This document shows positions 1 to 11,278 of a stretch of DNA of 64,000 bases, one piece after another (within the stretch, counting starts at the first letter, position 1; each line of letters begins with the position of its first letter). This stretch comes from Oasisia sp. SBJ-2009 (Eukaryota > Annelida > Polychaeta > Sabellida > Siboglinidae). The position numbers were made by a program, and so were the translations under genes. Below the pieces are notes generated by a model that was not told the origin of the DNA, did not search any database, and worked only from the letters and a program-made list of their open reading frames with translations. The stretch lies in contig OZ024861.1 in NCBI GenBank assembly GCA_964017155.1, positions 372,001-436,000 on the forward strand, written 5' to 3'.

Positions 1-507
1 AATGTTGGCAAAAATACTGATATAATAGCAACATTGAGGTGTTTCCGACTTGTACATTAGTGTCAAATAGTGAAATACTGAAAACAAATTGAGAGTATAC
101 GTGCTTTTATGAGAGATAGCGCGTGAAGGTACGCGCCCGCAAGTGTTGGCACTTATGTACAAGTCGGGCCCACCTCAATTTTGGTATCATAACTGTATTT
201 TTGCCAACATTTTATACTTGATTTTGTTAACTCAATCAATTATATTCATCTTGCGCATATTTATGTTTTATATACAGCGCGTCTTAGCAGACTTTTGAGG
301 CCGAAAAGACAGCGCGGTCGGCATAAACAAACTGTTTATCGCTCATTTCATATGCTCAGCGCAGTGACATGCACCGCTGCGCTTGCGACTGGAAAAATCG
401 CGCTGTCTTTTCGACCTCAAAAGTTTGCCAAGACGCGCTGTTTATAAAACATAAATACGCGCAAGATGATTATAATTGAATGAATTAATTTAATCAAGTA
501 TCAAATG

Positions 508-710
508 TTGGTAAAAATACTGATATAATAGCAACATTGAGGTGGGTCCGACTTGTACATAAGTGCCAAATAGTGAAATACTGAAAACAAATTGGGAGTA
601 TACGTGCTTTTATGAGAGAGTGCGCGTGAAGTTGCGCGCCCGCAAGTGTAGGCATTTATGTACAAGTCGGGCCCACCTCAATTTTGGTATTATAACTGTA
701 TCTTTGCCAA
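508..710. repeat. Short imperfect palindrome P1 (spacer half of the monomer)
   Basis: The left arm 508-567 (starts TTGGTAAAAATACTG, ends CATAAGTGCC) is the approximate reverse complement of the right arm 651-710 (starts GGCATTTATGTACAAG, ends TCTTTGCCAA). Both are 60 nt, separated by an 83-nt loop (568-650). The best-matched core is GAGGTGGG/CCCACCTC next to GACTTGTACATAA/TTATGTACAAGTC. The arms differ by scattered substitutions, so they have diverged rather than being freshly copied. The same geometry (60/83/60) is found in the reverse array at 48,851-49,053. Confidence 0.9.
622..639. repeat. GC-rich mini-hairpin in the P1 loop
   Basis: GCGCGT (622-627), six loop bases GAAGTT, then GCGCGC (634-639): a six-pair stem whose closing pair is T-G. 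In S1 spacers the same site reads GCGCGT-GAAGGT-ACGCGC, which is a perfect six-pair stem. A minor form with ACGGGCCCGC (for example near 8,183, 25,816, 29,339 and 36,384) weakens this stem but creates a CGGGCCCG self-palindrome. Confidence 0.6.
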
Positions 711-825
711 CATTTGATACTTGATTTTGTTAATTCAATCAATTATAATCATCTTGCGCATATTAATGTTTTATATACAGCGCGTCTTAGCAGACTTTTG
801 AGGTCGAAAAGACAGCGTGGTCGGC

Positions 826-842
826 ATAAACAAACTGTTTAT
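826..842. repeat. Perfect 7-bp hairpin in the P2 loop
   Basis: ATAAACA (826-832), AAC, TGTTTAT (836-842): a perfect seven-pair stem with a three-base loop, placed at the left side of the P2 loop. It appears in essentially every monomer of both arrays (reverse complement ATAAACAGTTTGTTTAT in the reverse array). One right-array unit, near 57,791, reads AAAGAGTTTG and breaks it. Confidence 0.65.
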
Positions 843-860
843 CGCTCATTTCATATGCAC

Positions 861-886
861 AGCGCAGTAACATGCACCGCTGCGCT
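861..886. repeat. Second GC-rich hairpin in the P2 loop
   Basis: AGCGCAG (861-867) pairs with CTGCGCT (880-886) around a 12-base loop containing CATGCAC. In the reverse array the equivalent stem is AGCGCAGCGG with CCGCTGAGC around TGCATGTTACT, so the stem is kept in modified form although bases in it differ between arrays. Confidence 0.55.
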
Positions 887-1514
887 TGCGACTGGAAAAA
901 TCGCGCTGTCTTTTCGACCTCAGAAGTTTGCCAAGACGCGCTGTTTATAACACATAAATACGCGCAAGATGATTATAATTGAATGAATTAATTTAATCAA
1001 GTATCAAATGTTGGCAAAAATACTGATATAATAGCAACATTGAGGTGTTTCCGACTTGTACATAAGTGCCAAATAGTGAAATACTGAAAACAAATTGAGA
1101 GTATACGTGCTTTTATGAGAGATAGCGCGTGAAGGTACGCGCCCGCAAGTGTTGGCACTTATGTACAAGTCGGGCCCACCTCAATTTTGGTATCATAACT
1201 GTATTTTTGCCAACATTTTATACTTGATTTTGTTAATTCAATCAATTATATTCATCTTGCGCATATTTATGTTTTATATACAGCGCGTCTTAGCAGACTT
1301 TTGAGGCCGAAAAGACAGCGCGGTCGGCATAAACAAACTGTTTATCGCTCATTTCATATGCTCAGCGCAGTGACATGCACCGCTGCGCTTGCGACTGGAA
1401 AAATCGCGCTGTCTTTTCGACCTCAAAAGTTTGCCAAGACGCGCTGTTTATAGAACATAAATACGCGCAAGATGATTATAATTGAATGAATTAATTTAAT
1501 CAAGTATCAAATGT

Positions 1515-3440
1515 TGGCAAAAATACTGATATAATAGCAACATTGAGGTGTTTCCGACTTGTATATAAGTGCCAAATAGTGAAATACTGAAAACAAATTG
1601 AGAGTATACGTGCTTTTATGAGAGATAGCGCGTGAAGGTACGCGCCCGCAAGTGTTGGCACTGATGTACAAGTCGGGCCCACCTCAATTTTGGTATCATA
1701 ACTGTATTTTTGCCAACATTTTATACTTGATTTTGTTAACTCAATCAATTATATTCATCTTGCGCATATTTATGTTTTATATACAGCGCGTCTTAGCAGA
1801 CTTTTGAGGCCGAAAAGACAGCGCGGTCGGCATAAACAAACTGTTTATCGCTCATTTCATATGCTCAGCGCAGTGACATGCACCGCTGCGCTTGCGACTG
1901 GAAAAATCGCGCTGTCTTTTCGACCTCAAAAGTTTGCCAAGACGCGCTGTTTATAAAACATAAATACGCGCAAGATGATTATAATTGAATGAATTAATTT
2001 AATCAAGTATCAAATGTTGGTAAAAATACTGATATAATAGCAACATTGAGGTGGGTCCGACTTGTACATAAGTGCCAAATAGTGAAATACTGAAAACAAA
2101 TTGGGAGTATACGTGCTTTTATGAGAGAGTGCGCGTGAAGTTGCGCGCCCGCAAGTGTAGGCATTTATGTACAAGTCGGGCCCACCTCAATTTTGGTATT
2201 ATAACTGTATCTTTGCCAACATTTGATACTTGATTTTGTTAATTCAATCAATTATAATCATCTTGCGCATATTAATGTTTTATATACAGCGCGTCTTAGC
2301 AGACTTTTGAGGTCGAAAAGACAGCGTGGTCGGCATAAACAAACTGTTTATCGCTCATTTCATATGCACAGCGCAGTAAAATGCACCGCTGCGCTTGCGA
2401 CTGGAAAAATCGCGCTGTCTTTTCGACCTCAGAAGTTTGCCAAGACGCGCTGTTTATAACACATAAATACGCGCAAGATGATTATAATTGAATGAATTAA
2501 TTTAATCAAGTATCAAATGTTGGCAAAAATACTGATATAATAGCAACATTGAGGTGTTTCCGACTTGTACATAAGTGCCAAATAGTGAAATACTGAAAAC
2601 AAATTGAGAGTATACGTGCTTTTATGAGAGATAGCGCGTGAAGGTACGCGCCCGCAAGTGTTGGCACTTATGTACAAGTCGGGCCCACCTCAATTTTGGT
2701 ATCATAACTGTATTTTTGCCAACATTTTATACTTGATTTTGTTAATTCAATCAATTATATTCATCTTGCGCATATTTATGTTTTATATACAGCGCGTCTT
2801 AGCAGACTTTTGAGGCCGAAAAGACAGCGCGGTCGGCATAAACAAACTGTTTATCGCTCATTTCATATGCTCAGCGCAGTGACATGCACCGCTGCGCTTG
2901 CGACTGGAAAAATCGCGCTGTCTTTTCGACCTCAAAAGTTTGCCAAGACGCGCTGTTTATAGAACATAAATACGCGCAAGATGATTAAAATTGAATGAAT
3001 TAATTTAATCAAGTATCAAATGTTGGCAAAAATACTGATATAATAGCAACATTGAGGTGTTTCCGACTTGTATATAAGTGCCAAATAGTGAAATACTGAA
3101 AACAAATTGAGAGTATACGTGCTTTTATGAGAGAGTGCGCGTGAAGTTGCGCGCCCGCAAGTGTAGGCATTTATGTACAAGTCGGGCCCACCTCAATTTT
3201 GGTATTATAACTGTATCTTTGCCAACATTTGATACTTGATTTTGTTAATTCAATCAATTATATTCATCTTGCGCATATTTATGTTTTATATACAGCGCGT
3301 CTTAGCAGACTTTTGAGGCCGAAAAGACAGCGCGGTCGGCATAAACAAACTGTTTATCGCTCATTTCATATGCTCAGCGCAGTGACATGCACCGCTGCGC
3401 TTGCGACTGGAAAAATCGCGCTGTCTTTTCGACCTCAAAA
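1515..3440 (+). repeat. Four-monomer segment duplicated at +4,530 bp (first copy)
   Basis: Rare markers recur exactly 4,530 bp (nine monomers) downstream. They are GTATATAAGT at 1561 and 6091, GATTAAAATTG near 2983 and 7513, and the S1/S2 hybrid spacer near 3050 and 7580. Small differences separate the copies: CACTGATGTAC at 1661 against CACTTATGTAC at 6191, and CAGTAAAATGC near 2376 against CAGTAACATGC near 6906. Confidence 0.7.
3050..3221 (+). repeat. Hybrid S1/S2 spacer
   Basis: It begins as S1 (GTGTTTCCGACTTGTATATAAG, TTGAGAGTATAC) and ends as S2 (GAGAGAGTGCGCGTGAAGTT, GTGTAGGCATTT, TATTATAACTGTATCTTT). The switch falls between about 3,111 and 3,133. Unlike S2, it is followed by a type B palindrome. 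The same recombinant spacer recurs near 7,580, 25,215, 28,740, 31,255, 35,785 and 39,815, so it has been copied as part of larger segments. Confidence 0.7.
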
Positions 3441-3640
3441 GTCTGCTAAGACGCGCTGTATATAAAACATAATACGCGCAAGATGATTATAATTGAATGA
3501 ATTAATTTATCAAGTATCAAATGTTGGCAAAAATACTGATATATAGCAACATTGAGGTGTTTCCGACTTGTACATAAGTGCCAACACCCCCTAGTCGAAA
3601 TACTGAAAACAAAATTGATACGTGCTTTTATGAGAGATTG
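3432..3640 (+). repeat. Locally rearranged monomer with an arm-conversion patch
   Basis: In the right arm of the palindrome starting at 3222, the sequence reads AAAAGTCTGCTAAGACG then CTGTATATAAAACAT. These are L-arm markers in reverse complement. It then returns to R-type AATACGCGC with one A missing. The next spacer has several changes not seen in other units: AATTTATCAAG (missing two bases), GATATATAGC (missing AAT), GTGCCAACACCCCCTAGTCG, and CAAAATTGATACGTGC with the GAGAGTA stretch shortened. Such clustering in about 200 bp is unique in the window. It may be a templated repair event within the palindrome, or a local consensus error in the assembly. Confidence 0.7.
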
Positions 3641-6044
3641 CGCGTGAAGGTACGGGCCCGCAAGTGTTGGCACTTATGTACAAGTCGGGCCCACCTCAAT
3701 TTTGGTATCGTAACTGTATTTTTGCCAACATTTGATACTTGATTTTGTTAATTCAATCAATTATATTCATCTTGCGCATATTAATGTTTTATATACAGCG
3801 CGTCTTAGCAGACTTTTGAGGTCGAAAAGACAGCGTGGTCGGCATAAACAAACTGTTTATCGCTCATTTCATATGCACAGCGCAGTAACATGCACCACTG
3901 CGCTTGCGACTGGAAAAATCGCGCTGTCTTTTCGACCTCAGAAGTTTGCCAAGACGCGCTGTTTATAACACATAAATACGCGCAAGATGATTATAATTGA
4001 ATGAATTAATTTAATCAAGTATCAAATGTTGGCAAAAATACTGATATAATAGCAACATTGAGGTGTTTCCGACTTGTACATAAGTGCCAAATAGTGAAAT
4101 ACTGAAAACAAATTGAGAGTATACGTGCTTTTATGAGAGATTGCGCGTGAAGGTACGCGCCCGCAAGTGTTGGCACTTATGTACAAGTCGGGCCCACCTC
4201 AATTTTTTTGGTATCATAACTGTATTTTTGCCAACATTTGATACTTGATTTTGTTAATTCAATCAATTATATTCATCTTGCGCATATTTATGTTTTATAT
4301 ACAGCGCGTCTTAGCAGACTTTTGAGGCCGAAAAGACAGCGCGGTCGGCATAAACAAACTGTTTATCGCTCATTTCATATGCTCAGCGCAATGACATGCA
4401 CCGCTGCGCTTGCGACTGGAAAAATCGCGCTGTCTTTTCGACCTCAAAAGTTTGCCAAGACGCGCTGTTTATAAAACATAAATACGCGCAAGATGATTAT
4501 AATTGAATGAATTAATTTAATCAAGTATCAAATGTTGGTAAAAATACTGATATAATAGCAACATTGAGGTGGGTCCGACTTGTACATAAGTGCCAAATAG
4601 TGAAATACTGAAAACAAATTGGGAGTATACGTGCTTTTATGAGAGAGTGCGCGTGAAGTTGCGCGCCCGCAAGTGTAGGCATTTATGTACAAGTCGGGCC
4701 CACCTCAATTTTGGTATTATAACTGTATCTTTGCCAACATTTGATACTTGATTTTGTTAATTCAATCAATTATAATCATCTTGCGCATATTAATGTTTTA
4801 TATACAGCGCGTCTTAGCAGACTTTTGAGGTCGAAAAGACAGCGTGGTCGGCATAAACAAACTGTTTATCGCTCATTTCATATGCACAGCGCAGTAACAT
4901 GCACCGCTGCGCTTGCGACTGGAAAAATCGCGCTGTCTTTTCGACCTCAGAAGTTTGCCAAGACGCGCTGTTTATAACACATAAATACGCGCAAGATGAT
5001 TATAATTGAATGAATTAATTTAATCAAGTATCAAATGTTGGCAAAAATACTGATATAATAGCAACATTGAGGTGGGTCCGACTTGTACATAAGTGCCAAA
5101 TAGTGAAATACTGAAAACAAATTGGGAGTATACGTGCTTTTATGAGAGAGTGCGCGTGAAGTTGCGCGCCCGCAAGTGTAGGCATTTATGTACAAGTCGG
5201 GCCCACCTCAATTTTGGTATTATAACTCTATCTTTGCCAACATTTGATACTTGATTTTGTTAATTCAATCAATTATATTCATCTTGCGCATATTAATGTT
5301 TTATATACATCGCGTCTTAGCAGACTTTTGAGGTCGAAAAGACAGCGTGGTCGGCATAAACAAACTGTTTATCGTTCATTTCATATGCACAGCGCACTAA
5401 CATGCACCGCTGCGCTTGCGACTGGAAAAATCGCGCTGTCTTTTCGACCTCAGAAGTTTGCCAAGACGCGCTGTTTATAACACATAAATACGCGCAAGAT
5501 GATTATAATTGAATGAATTAATTTAATCAAGTATCAAATGTTGGCAAAAATACTGATATAATAGCAACATTGAGGTGTTTCCGACTTGTACATTAGTGTC
5601 AAATAGTGAAATACTGAAAACAAATTGAGAGTATACGTGCTTTTATGAGAGATAGCGCGTGAAGGTACGCGCCCGCAAGTGTTGGCACTTATGTACAAGT
5701 CGGGCCCACCTCAATTTTGGTATCATAACTGTATTTTTGCCAACATTTTATACTTGATTTTGTTAACTCAATCAATTATATTCATCTTGCGCATATTTAT
5801 GTTTTATATACAGCGCGTCTTAGCAGACTTTTGAGGCCGAAAAGACAGCGCGGTCGGCATAAACAAACTGTTTATCGCTCATTTCATATGCTCAGCGCAG
5901 TGACATGCACCGCTGCGCTTGCGACTGGAAAAATCGCGCTGTCTTTTCGACCTCAAAAGTTTGGCAAGACGCGCTGTTTATAAAACATAAATACGCGCAA
6001 GATGATTATAATTGAATGAATTAATTTAATCAAGTATCAAATGT

Positions 6045-7970
6045 TGGTAAAAATACTGATATAATAGCAACATTGAGGTGTTTCCGACTTGTATATAAGT
6101 GCCAAATAGTGAAATACTGAAAACAAATTGAGAGTATACGTGCTTTTATGAGAGATAGCGCGTGAAGGTACGCGCCCGCAAGTGTTGGCACTTATGTACA
6201 AGTCGGGCCCACCTCAATTTTGGTATCATAACTGTATTTTTGCCAACATTTTATACTTGATTTTGTTAACTCAATCAATCATATTCATCTTGCGCATATT
6301 TATGTTTTATATACAGCGCGTCTTAGCAGACTTTTGAGGCCGAAAAGACAGCGCGGTCGGCATAAACAAACTGTTTATCGCTCATTTCATATGCTCAGCG
6401 CAGTGACATGCACCGCTGCGCTTGCGACTGGAAAAATCGCGCTGTCTTTTCGACCTCAAAAGTTTGCCAAGACGCGCTGTTTATAAAACATAAATACGCG
6501 CAAGATGATTATAATTGAATGAATTAATTTAATCAAGTATCAAATGTTGGTAAAAATACTGATATAATAGCAACATTGAGGTGGGTCCGACTTGTACATA
6601 AGTGCCAAATAGTGAAATACTGAAAACAAATTGGGAGTATACGTGCTTTTATGAGAGAGTGCGCGTGAAGTTGCGCGCCCGCAAGTGTAGGCATTTATGT
6701 ACAAGTCGGGCCCACCTCAATTTTGGTATTATAACTGTATCTTTGCCAACATTTGATACTTGATTTTGTTAATTCAATCAATTATAATCATCTTGCGCAT
6801 ATTAATGTTTTATATACAGCGCGTCTTAGCAGACTTTTGAGGTCGAAAAGACAGCGTGGTCGGCATAAACAAACTGTTTATCGCTCATTTCATATGCACA
6901 GCGCAGTAACATGCACCGCTGCGCTTGCGACTGGAAAAATCGCGCTGTCTTTTCGACCTCAGAAGTTTGCCAAGACGCGCTGTTTATAACACATAAATAC
7001 GCGCAAGATGATTATAATTGAATGAATTAATTTAATCAAGTATCAAATGTTGGCAAAAATACTGATATAATAGCAACATTGAGGTGTTTCCGACTTGTAC
7101 ATAAGTGCCAAATAGTGAAATACTGAAAACAAATTGAGAGTATACGTGCTTTTATGAGAGATAGCGCGTGAAGGTACGCGCCCGCAAGTGTTGGCACTTA
7201 TGTACAAGTCGGGCCCACCTCAATTTTGGTATCATAACTGTATTTTTGCCAACATTTTATACTTGATTTTGTTAATTCAATCAATTATATTCATCTTGCG
7301 CATATTTATGTTTTATATACAGCGCGTCTTAGCAGACTTTTGAGGCCGAAAAGACAGCGCGGTCGGCATAAACAAACTGTTTATCGCTCATTTCATATGC
7401 TCAGCGCAGTGACATGCACCGCTGCGCTTGCGACTGGAAAAATCGCGCTGTCTTTTCGACCTCAAAAGTTTGCCAAGACGCGCTGTTTATAGAACATAAA
7501 TACGCGCAAGATGATTAAAATTGAATGAATTAATTTAATCAAGTATCAAATGTTGGCAAAAATACTGATATAATAGCAACATTGAGGTGTTTCCGACTTG
7601 TATATAAGTGCCAAATAGTGAAATACTGAAAACAAATTGAGAGTATACGTGCTTTTATGAGAGAGTGCGCGTGAAGTTGCGCGCCCGCAAGTGTAGGCAT
7701 TTATGTACAAGTCGGGCCCACCTCAATTTTGGTATTATAACTGTATCTTTGCCAACATTTGATACTTGATTTTGTTAATTCAATCAATTATATTCATCTT
7801 GCGCATATTTATGTTTTATATACAGCGCGTCTTAGCAGACTTTTGAGGCCGAAAAGACAGCGCGGTCGGCATAAACAAACTGTTTATCGCTCATTTCATA
7901 TGCTCAGCGCAGTGACATGCACCGCTGCGCTTGCGACTGGAAAAATCGCGCTGTCTTTTCGACCTCAAAA
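6045..7970 (+). repeat. Second copy of the 4,530 bp-offset duplication
   Basis: Partner of the segment at about 1,515-3,440. The second half of this copy, continuing to about 9,050, is also represented at about 24,180-26,700. Confidence 0.7.
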
Positions 7971-9263
7971 GTTTGCCAAGACGCGCTGTTTATAAAACAT
8001 AAATACGCGCAAGATGATTATAATTGAATGAATTAATTTAATCAAGTATCAAATGTTGGCAAAAATACTGATATAATAGCAACATTGAGGTGTTTCCGAC
8101 TTGTACATAAGTGCCAAATAGTGAAATACTGAAAACAAATTGAGAGTATACGTGCTTTTATGAGAGATTGCGCGTGAAGGTACGGGCCCGCAAGTGTTGG
8201 CACTTATGTACAAGTCGGGCCCACCTCAATTTTGGTATCGTAACTGTATTTTTGCCAACATTTGATACTTGATTTTGTTAATTCAATCAATTATATTCAT
8301 CTTGCGCATATTTATGTTTTATATACAGCGCGTCTTAGCAGACTTTTCAGGCCGAAAAGACAGCGCGGTCGGCATAAACAAACTGTTTATCGCTCATTTC
8401 ATATGCTCAGCGCAATGACATGCACCGCTGCGCTTGCGACTGGAAAAATCGCGCTGTCTTTTCGACCTCAAAAGTTTGCCAAGACGCGCTGTTTATAAAA
8501 CGTAAATACGCGCAAGATGATTATAATTGAATGAATTAATTTAATCAATTATCAAATGTTGGTAAAAATACTGATATAATAGCAACATTGAGGTGGGTCC
8601 GACTTGTACATAAGTGCCAAATAGTGAAATACTGAAAACAAATTGGGAGTATACGTGCTTTTATGAGAGAGTGCGCGTGAAGTTGCGCGCCCGCAAGTGT
8701 AGGCATTTATGTACAAGTCGGGCCCACCTCAATTTTGGTATTATAACTCTATCTTTGCCAACATTTGATACTTGATTTTGTTAATTCAATCAATTATATT
8801 CATCTTGCGCATATTAATGTTTTATATACAGCGCGTCTTAGCAGACTTTTGAGGTCGAAAAGACAGCGTGGTCGGCATAAACAAACTGTTTATCGCTCAT
8901 TTCATATGCACAGCGCAGTAACATGCACCGCTGCGCTTGCGACTGGAAAAATCGCGCTGTCTTTTCGACCTCAGAAGTTTGCCAAGACGCGCTGTTTATA
9001 ACACATAAATACGCGCAAGATGATTATAATTGAATGAATTAATTTAATCAAGTATCAAATGTTGGCAAAAATACTGATATAATAGCAACATTGAGGTGTT
9101 TCCGACTTGTACATAAGTGCCAAATAGTGAAATACTGAAAACAAATTGAGAGTATACGTGCTTTTATGAGAGATTGCGCGTGAAGGTACGCGCCCGCAAG
9201 TGTTGGCACTTATGTACAAGTCGGGCCCACCTCAATTTTTTTGGTATCATAACTGTATTTTTG

Positions 9264-11278
9264 CCAACATTTGATACTTGATTTTGTTAATTCAATCAAT
9301 TATATTCATCTTGCGCATATTTATGTTTTATATACAGCGCGTCTTAGCAGACTTTTGAGGCCGAAAAGACAGCGCGGTCGGCATAAACAAACTGTTTATC
9401 GCTCATTTCATATGCTCAGCGCAATGACATGCACCGCTGCGCTTGCGACTGGAAAAATCGCGCTGTCTTTTCGACCTCAAAAGTTTGCCAAGACGCGCTG
9501 TTTATAAAACGTAAATACGCGCAAGATGATTATAATTGAATGAATTAATTTAATCAAGTATCAAATGTTGGTAAAAATACTGATATAATAGCAACATTGA
9601 GGTGGGTCCGACTTGTACATAAGTGCCAAATAGTGAAATACTGAAAACAAATTGGGAGTATACGTGCTTTTATGAGAGAGTGCGCGTGAAGTTGCGCGCC
9701 CGCAAGTGTAGGCATTGATGTACAAGTCGGGCCCACCTCAATTTTGGTATTATAACTCTATCTTTGCCAACATTTGATACTTGATTTTGTTAATTCAATC
9801 AATTATATTCATCTTGCGCATATTAATGTTTTATATACAGCGCGTCTTAGCAGACTTTTGAGGTCGAAAAGACAGCGTGGTCGGCATAAACAAACTGTTT
9901 ATCGCTCATTTCATATGCACAGCGCAGTAACATGCACCGCTGCGCTTGCGACTGGAAAAATCGCGCTGTCTTTTCGACCTCAGAAGTTTGCCAAGACGCG
10001 CTGTTTATAACACATAAATACGCGCAAGATGATTATAATTGAATGAATTAATTTAATCAAGTATCAAATGTTGGCAAAAATACTGATATAATAGCAACAT
10101 TGAGGTGTTTCCGACTTGTACATAAGTGCCAAATAGTGAAATACTGAAAACAAATTGAGAGTATACGTGCTTTTATGAGAGATAGCGCGTGAAGGTACGC
10201 GCCCGCAAGTGTTGGCACTTATGTACAAGTCGGGCCCACCTCAATTTTGGTATCATAACTGTATTTTTGCCAACATTTTATACTTGATTTTGTTAATTCA
10301 ATCAATTATATTCATCTTGCGCATATTTATGTTTTATATACAGCGCGTCTTAGCAGACTTTTGAGGCCGAAAAGACAGCGCGGTCGGCATAAACAAACTG
10401 TTTATCGCTCATTTCATATGCTCAGCGCAGTGACATGCACCGCTGCGCTTGCGACTGGAAAAATCGCGCTGTCTTTTCGACCTCAAAAGTTTGCCAAGAC
10501 GCGCTGTTTATAAAACATAAATACGCGCAAGATGATTATAATTGAATGAATTAATTTAATCAAGTATCAAATGTTGGTAAAAATACTGATATAATAGCAA
10601 CATTGAGGTGGGTCCGACTTGTACATAAGTGCCAAATAGTGAAATACTGAAAACAAATTGGGAGTATACGTGCTTTTATGAGAGAGTGCGCGTGAAGTTG
10701 CGCGCCCGCAAGTGTAGGCATTTATGTACAAGTCGGGCCCACCTCAATTTTGGTATTATAACTGTATCTTTGCCAACATTTGATACTTGATTTTGTTAAT
10801 TCAATCAATTATAATCATCTTGCGCATATTAATGTTTTATATACAGCGCGTCTTAGCAGACTTTTGAGGTCGAAAAGACAGCGTGGTCGGCATAAACAAA
10901 CTGTTTATCGCTCATTTCATATGCACAGCGCAGTAACATGCACCGCTGCGCTTGCGACTGGAAAAATCGCGCTGTCTTTTCGACCTCAGAAGTTTGCCAA
11001 GACGCGCTGTTTATAACACATAAATACGCGCAAGATGATTATAATTGAATGAATTAATTTAATCAAGTATCAAATGTTGGCAAAAATACTGATATAATAG
11101 CAACATTGAGGTGTTTCCGACTTGTACATAAGTGCCAAATAGTGAAATACTGAAAACAAATTGAGAGTATACGTGCTTTTATGAGAGATTGCGCGTGAAG
11201 GTACGCGCCCGCAAGTGTTGGCACTTATGTACAAGTCGGGCCCACCTCAATTTTTTTGGTATCATAACTGTATTTTTG
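9264..11278 (+). repeat. HOR copy 1 (divergent)
   Basis: Same tetramer length and order, but A1 has CAGTAACATG rather than CACTAACATG, its spacer has CATTGATGTAC, and B1 is the TTTTATAC form without AAGTGTC. It is an outlying relative of the other six copies. Confidence 0.75.

Larger units (their letters stand above)
504..1006 (+). repeat. Representative forward monomer (S2 spacer + type A palindrome)
   Basis: One 503 bp monomer running from AATGTTGG to the base before the next AATGTTGG. The first part (508-710) is a short palindrome, the spacer S. The second (707-1014) is a long palindrome. They share CCAA/TTGG at each junction, so 203 + 308 - 8 = 503. Two spacer types occur. S1 has GTGTTTCCGAC, TTGAGAGTATAC, GATAGCGCG and TATCATAACTGTATTTTT. 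S2 has GTGGGTCCGAC, TTGGGAGTATAC, GAGTGCGCG and TATTATAACTSTATCTTT. Two long-palindrome types occur. A has GGTCGAAAAG, CAGCGTGG, CATATGCACAGC and TATAACACATAAA. B has GGCCGAAAAG, CAGCGCGG, CATATGCTCAGC and TATAAAACATAAA. S2 usually precedes A and S1 usually precedes B, so the basic period is often a 1,006-1,009 bp dimer. Confidence 0.93.
707..1014. repeat. Long imperfect palindrome P2
   Basis: Left arm L, 707-817, runs from CCAACATTTGATACTTG to GAAAAGACAGCG. Right arm R, 904-1014, runs from CGCTGTCTTTTCGACC to CAAGTATCAAATGTTGG. Both are 111 nt and closely inverted, around an 86-nt loop (818-903). The arms are distinguishable. L reads CTTAGCAGACTT, TTATATACAGCGCG and GCGCATATT. R, read in reverse complement, has CTTGGCAAACTT, TTATAAACAGCGCG and GCGCGTATT. 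These arm-specific markers make it possible to see exchanges between arms elsewhere in the window. The size and shape resemble foldback elements or MITEs (miniature inverted-repeat transposable elements), but no target-site duplication can be seen because every copy sits inside the tandem array. Confidence 0.92.
1..9263 (+). repeat. Irregular A/B monomer block left of the HOR
   Basis: Long-palindrome types in order from 204 are B A B B A B B A B A A B B A B B B A. Regular A/B alternation is broken by BB, AA and BBB runs, as expected from unequal exchange in different registers. Units of the form CATTTTATACTTG (instead of CATTTGATACTTG) occur at 204, 1210, 1713, 2719, 5740, 6243 and 7249. A variant spacer with CATTAGTGTCAAATAG occurs at 55 and again at 5,591, 5,536 bp (11 monomers) apart. 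Confidence 0.75.

Noticed and set aside
640..660. Rho-independent terminators
   Set aside because: The GC-rich stems are not followed by a T run in a consistent position, and no gene precedes them.
769..781. TATA-box-like TTTTATATACAGCG in each long palindrome
   Set aside because: It is part of an AT-rich palindrome arm and has no downstream gene or other promoter element. Transcription is possible but not supported by sequence alone.
818..903. tRNA-derived or other RNA gene in the P2 loop
   Set aside because: Hairpins are present, but no A-box/B-box pair, cloverleaf or CCA-like end could be made out.
714..950. Recurring 78-89 residue open frames on the forward strand (left) and reverse strand (right)
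   Set aside because: They recur only because the DNA repeats. Those I checked start at TTG or GTG rather than ATG, cross both palindrome arms, and are lost by T/G change at the start or lengthened by a 1-bp loop change with no sign of selection on the frame. They have no recognisable domain.
707..1014. An intact transposable element or insertion sequence
   Set aside because: The foldback shape is suggestive, but there is no transposase frame and no target-site duplication, and every copy is in tandem, so it is annotated as satellite.
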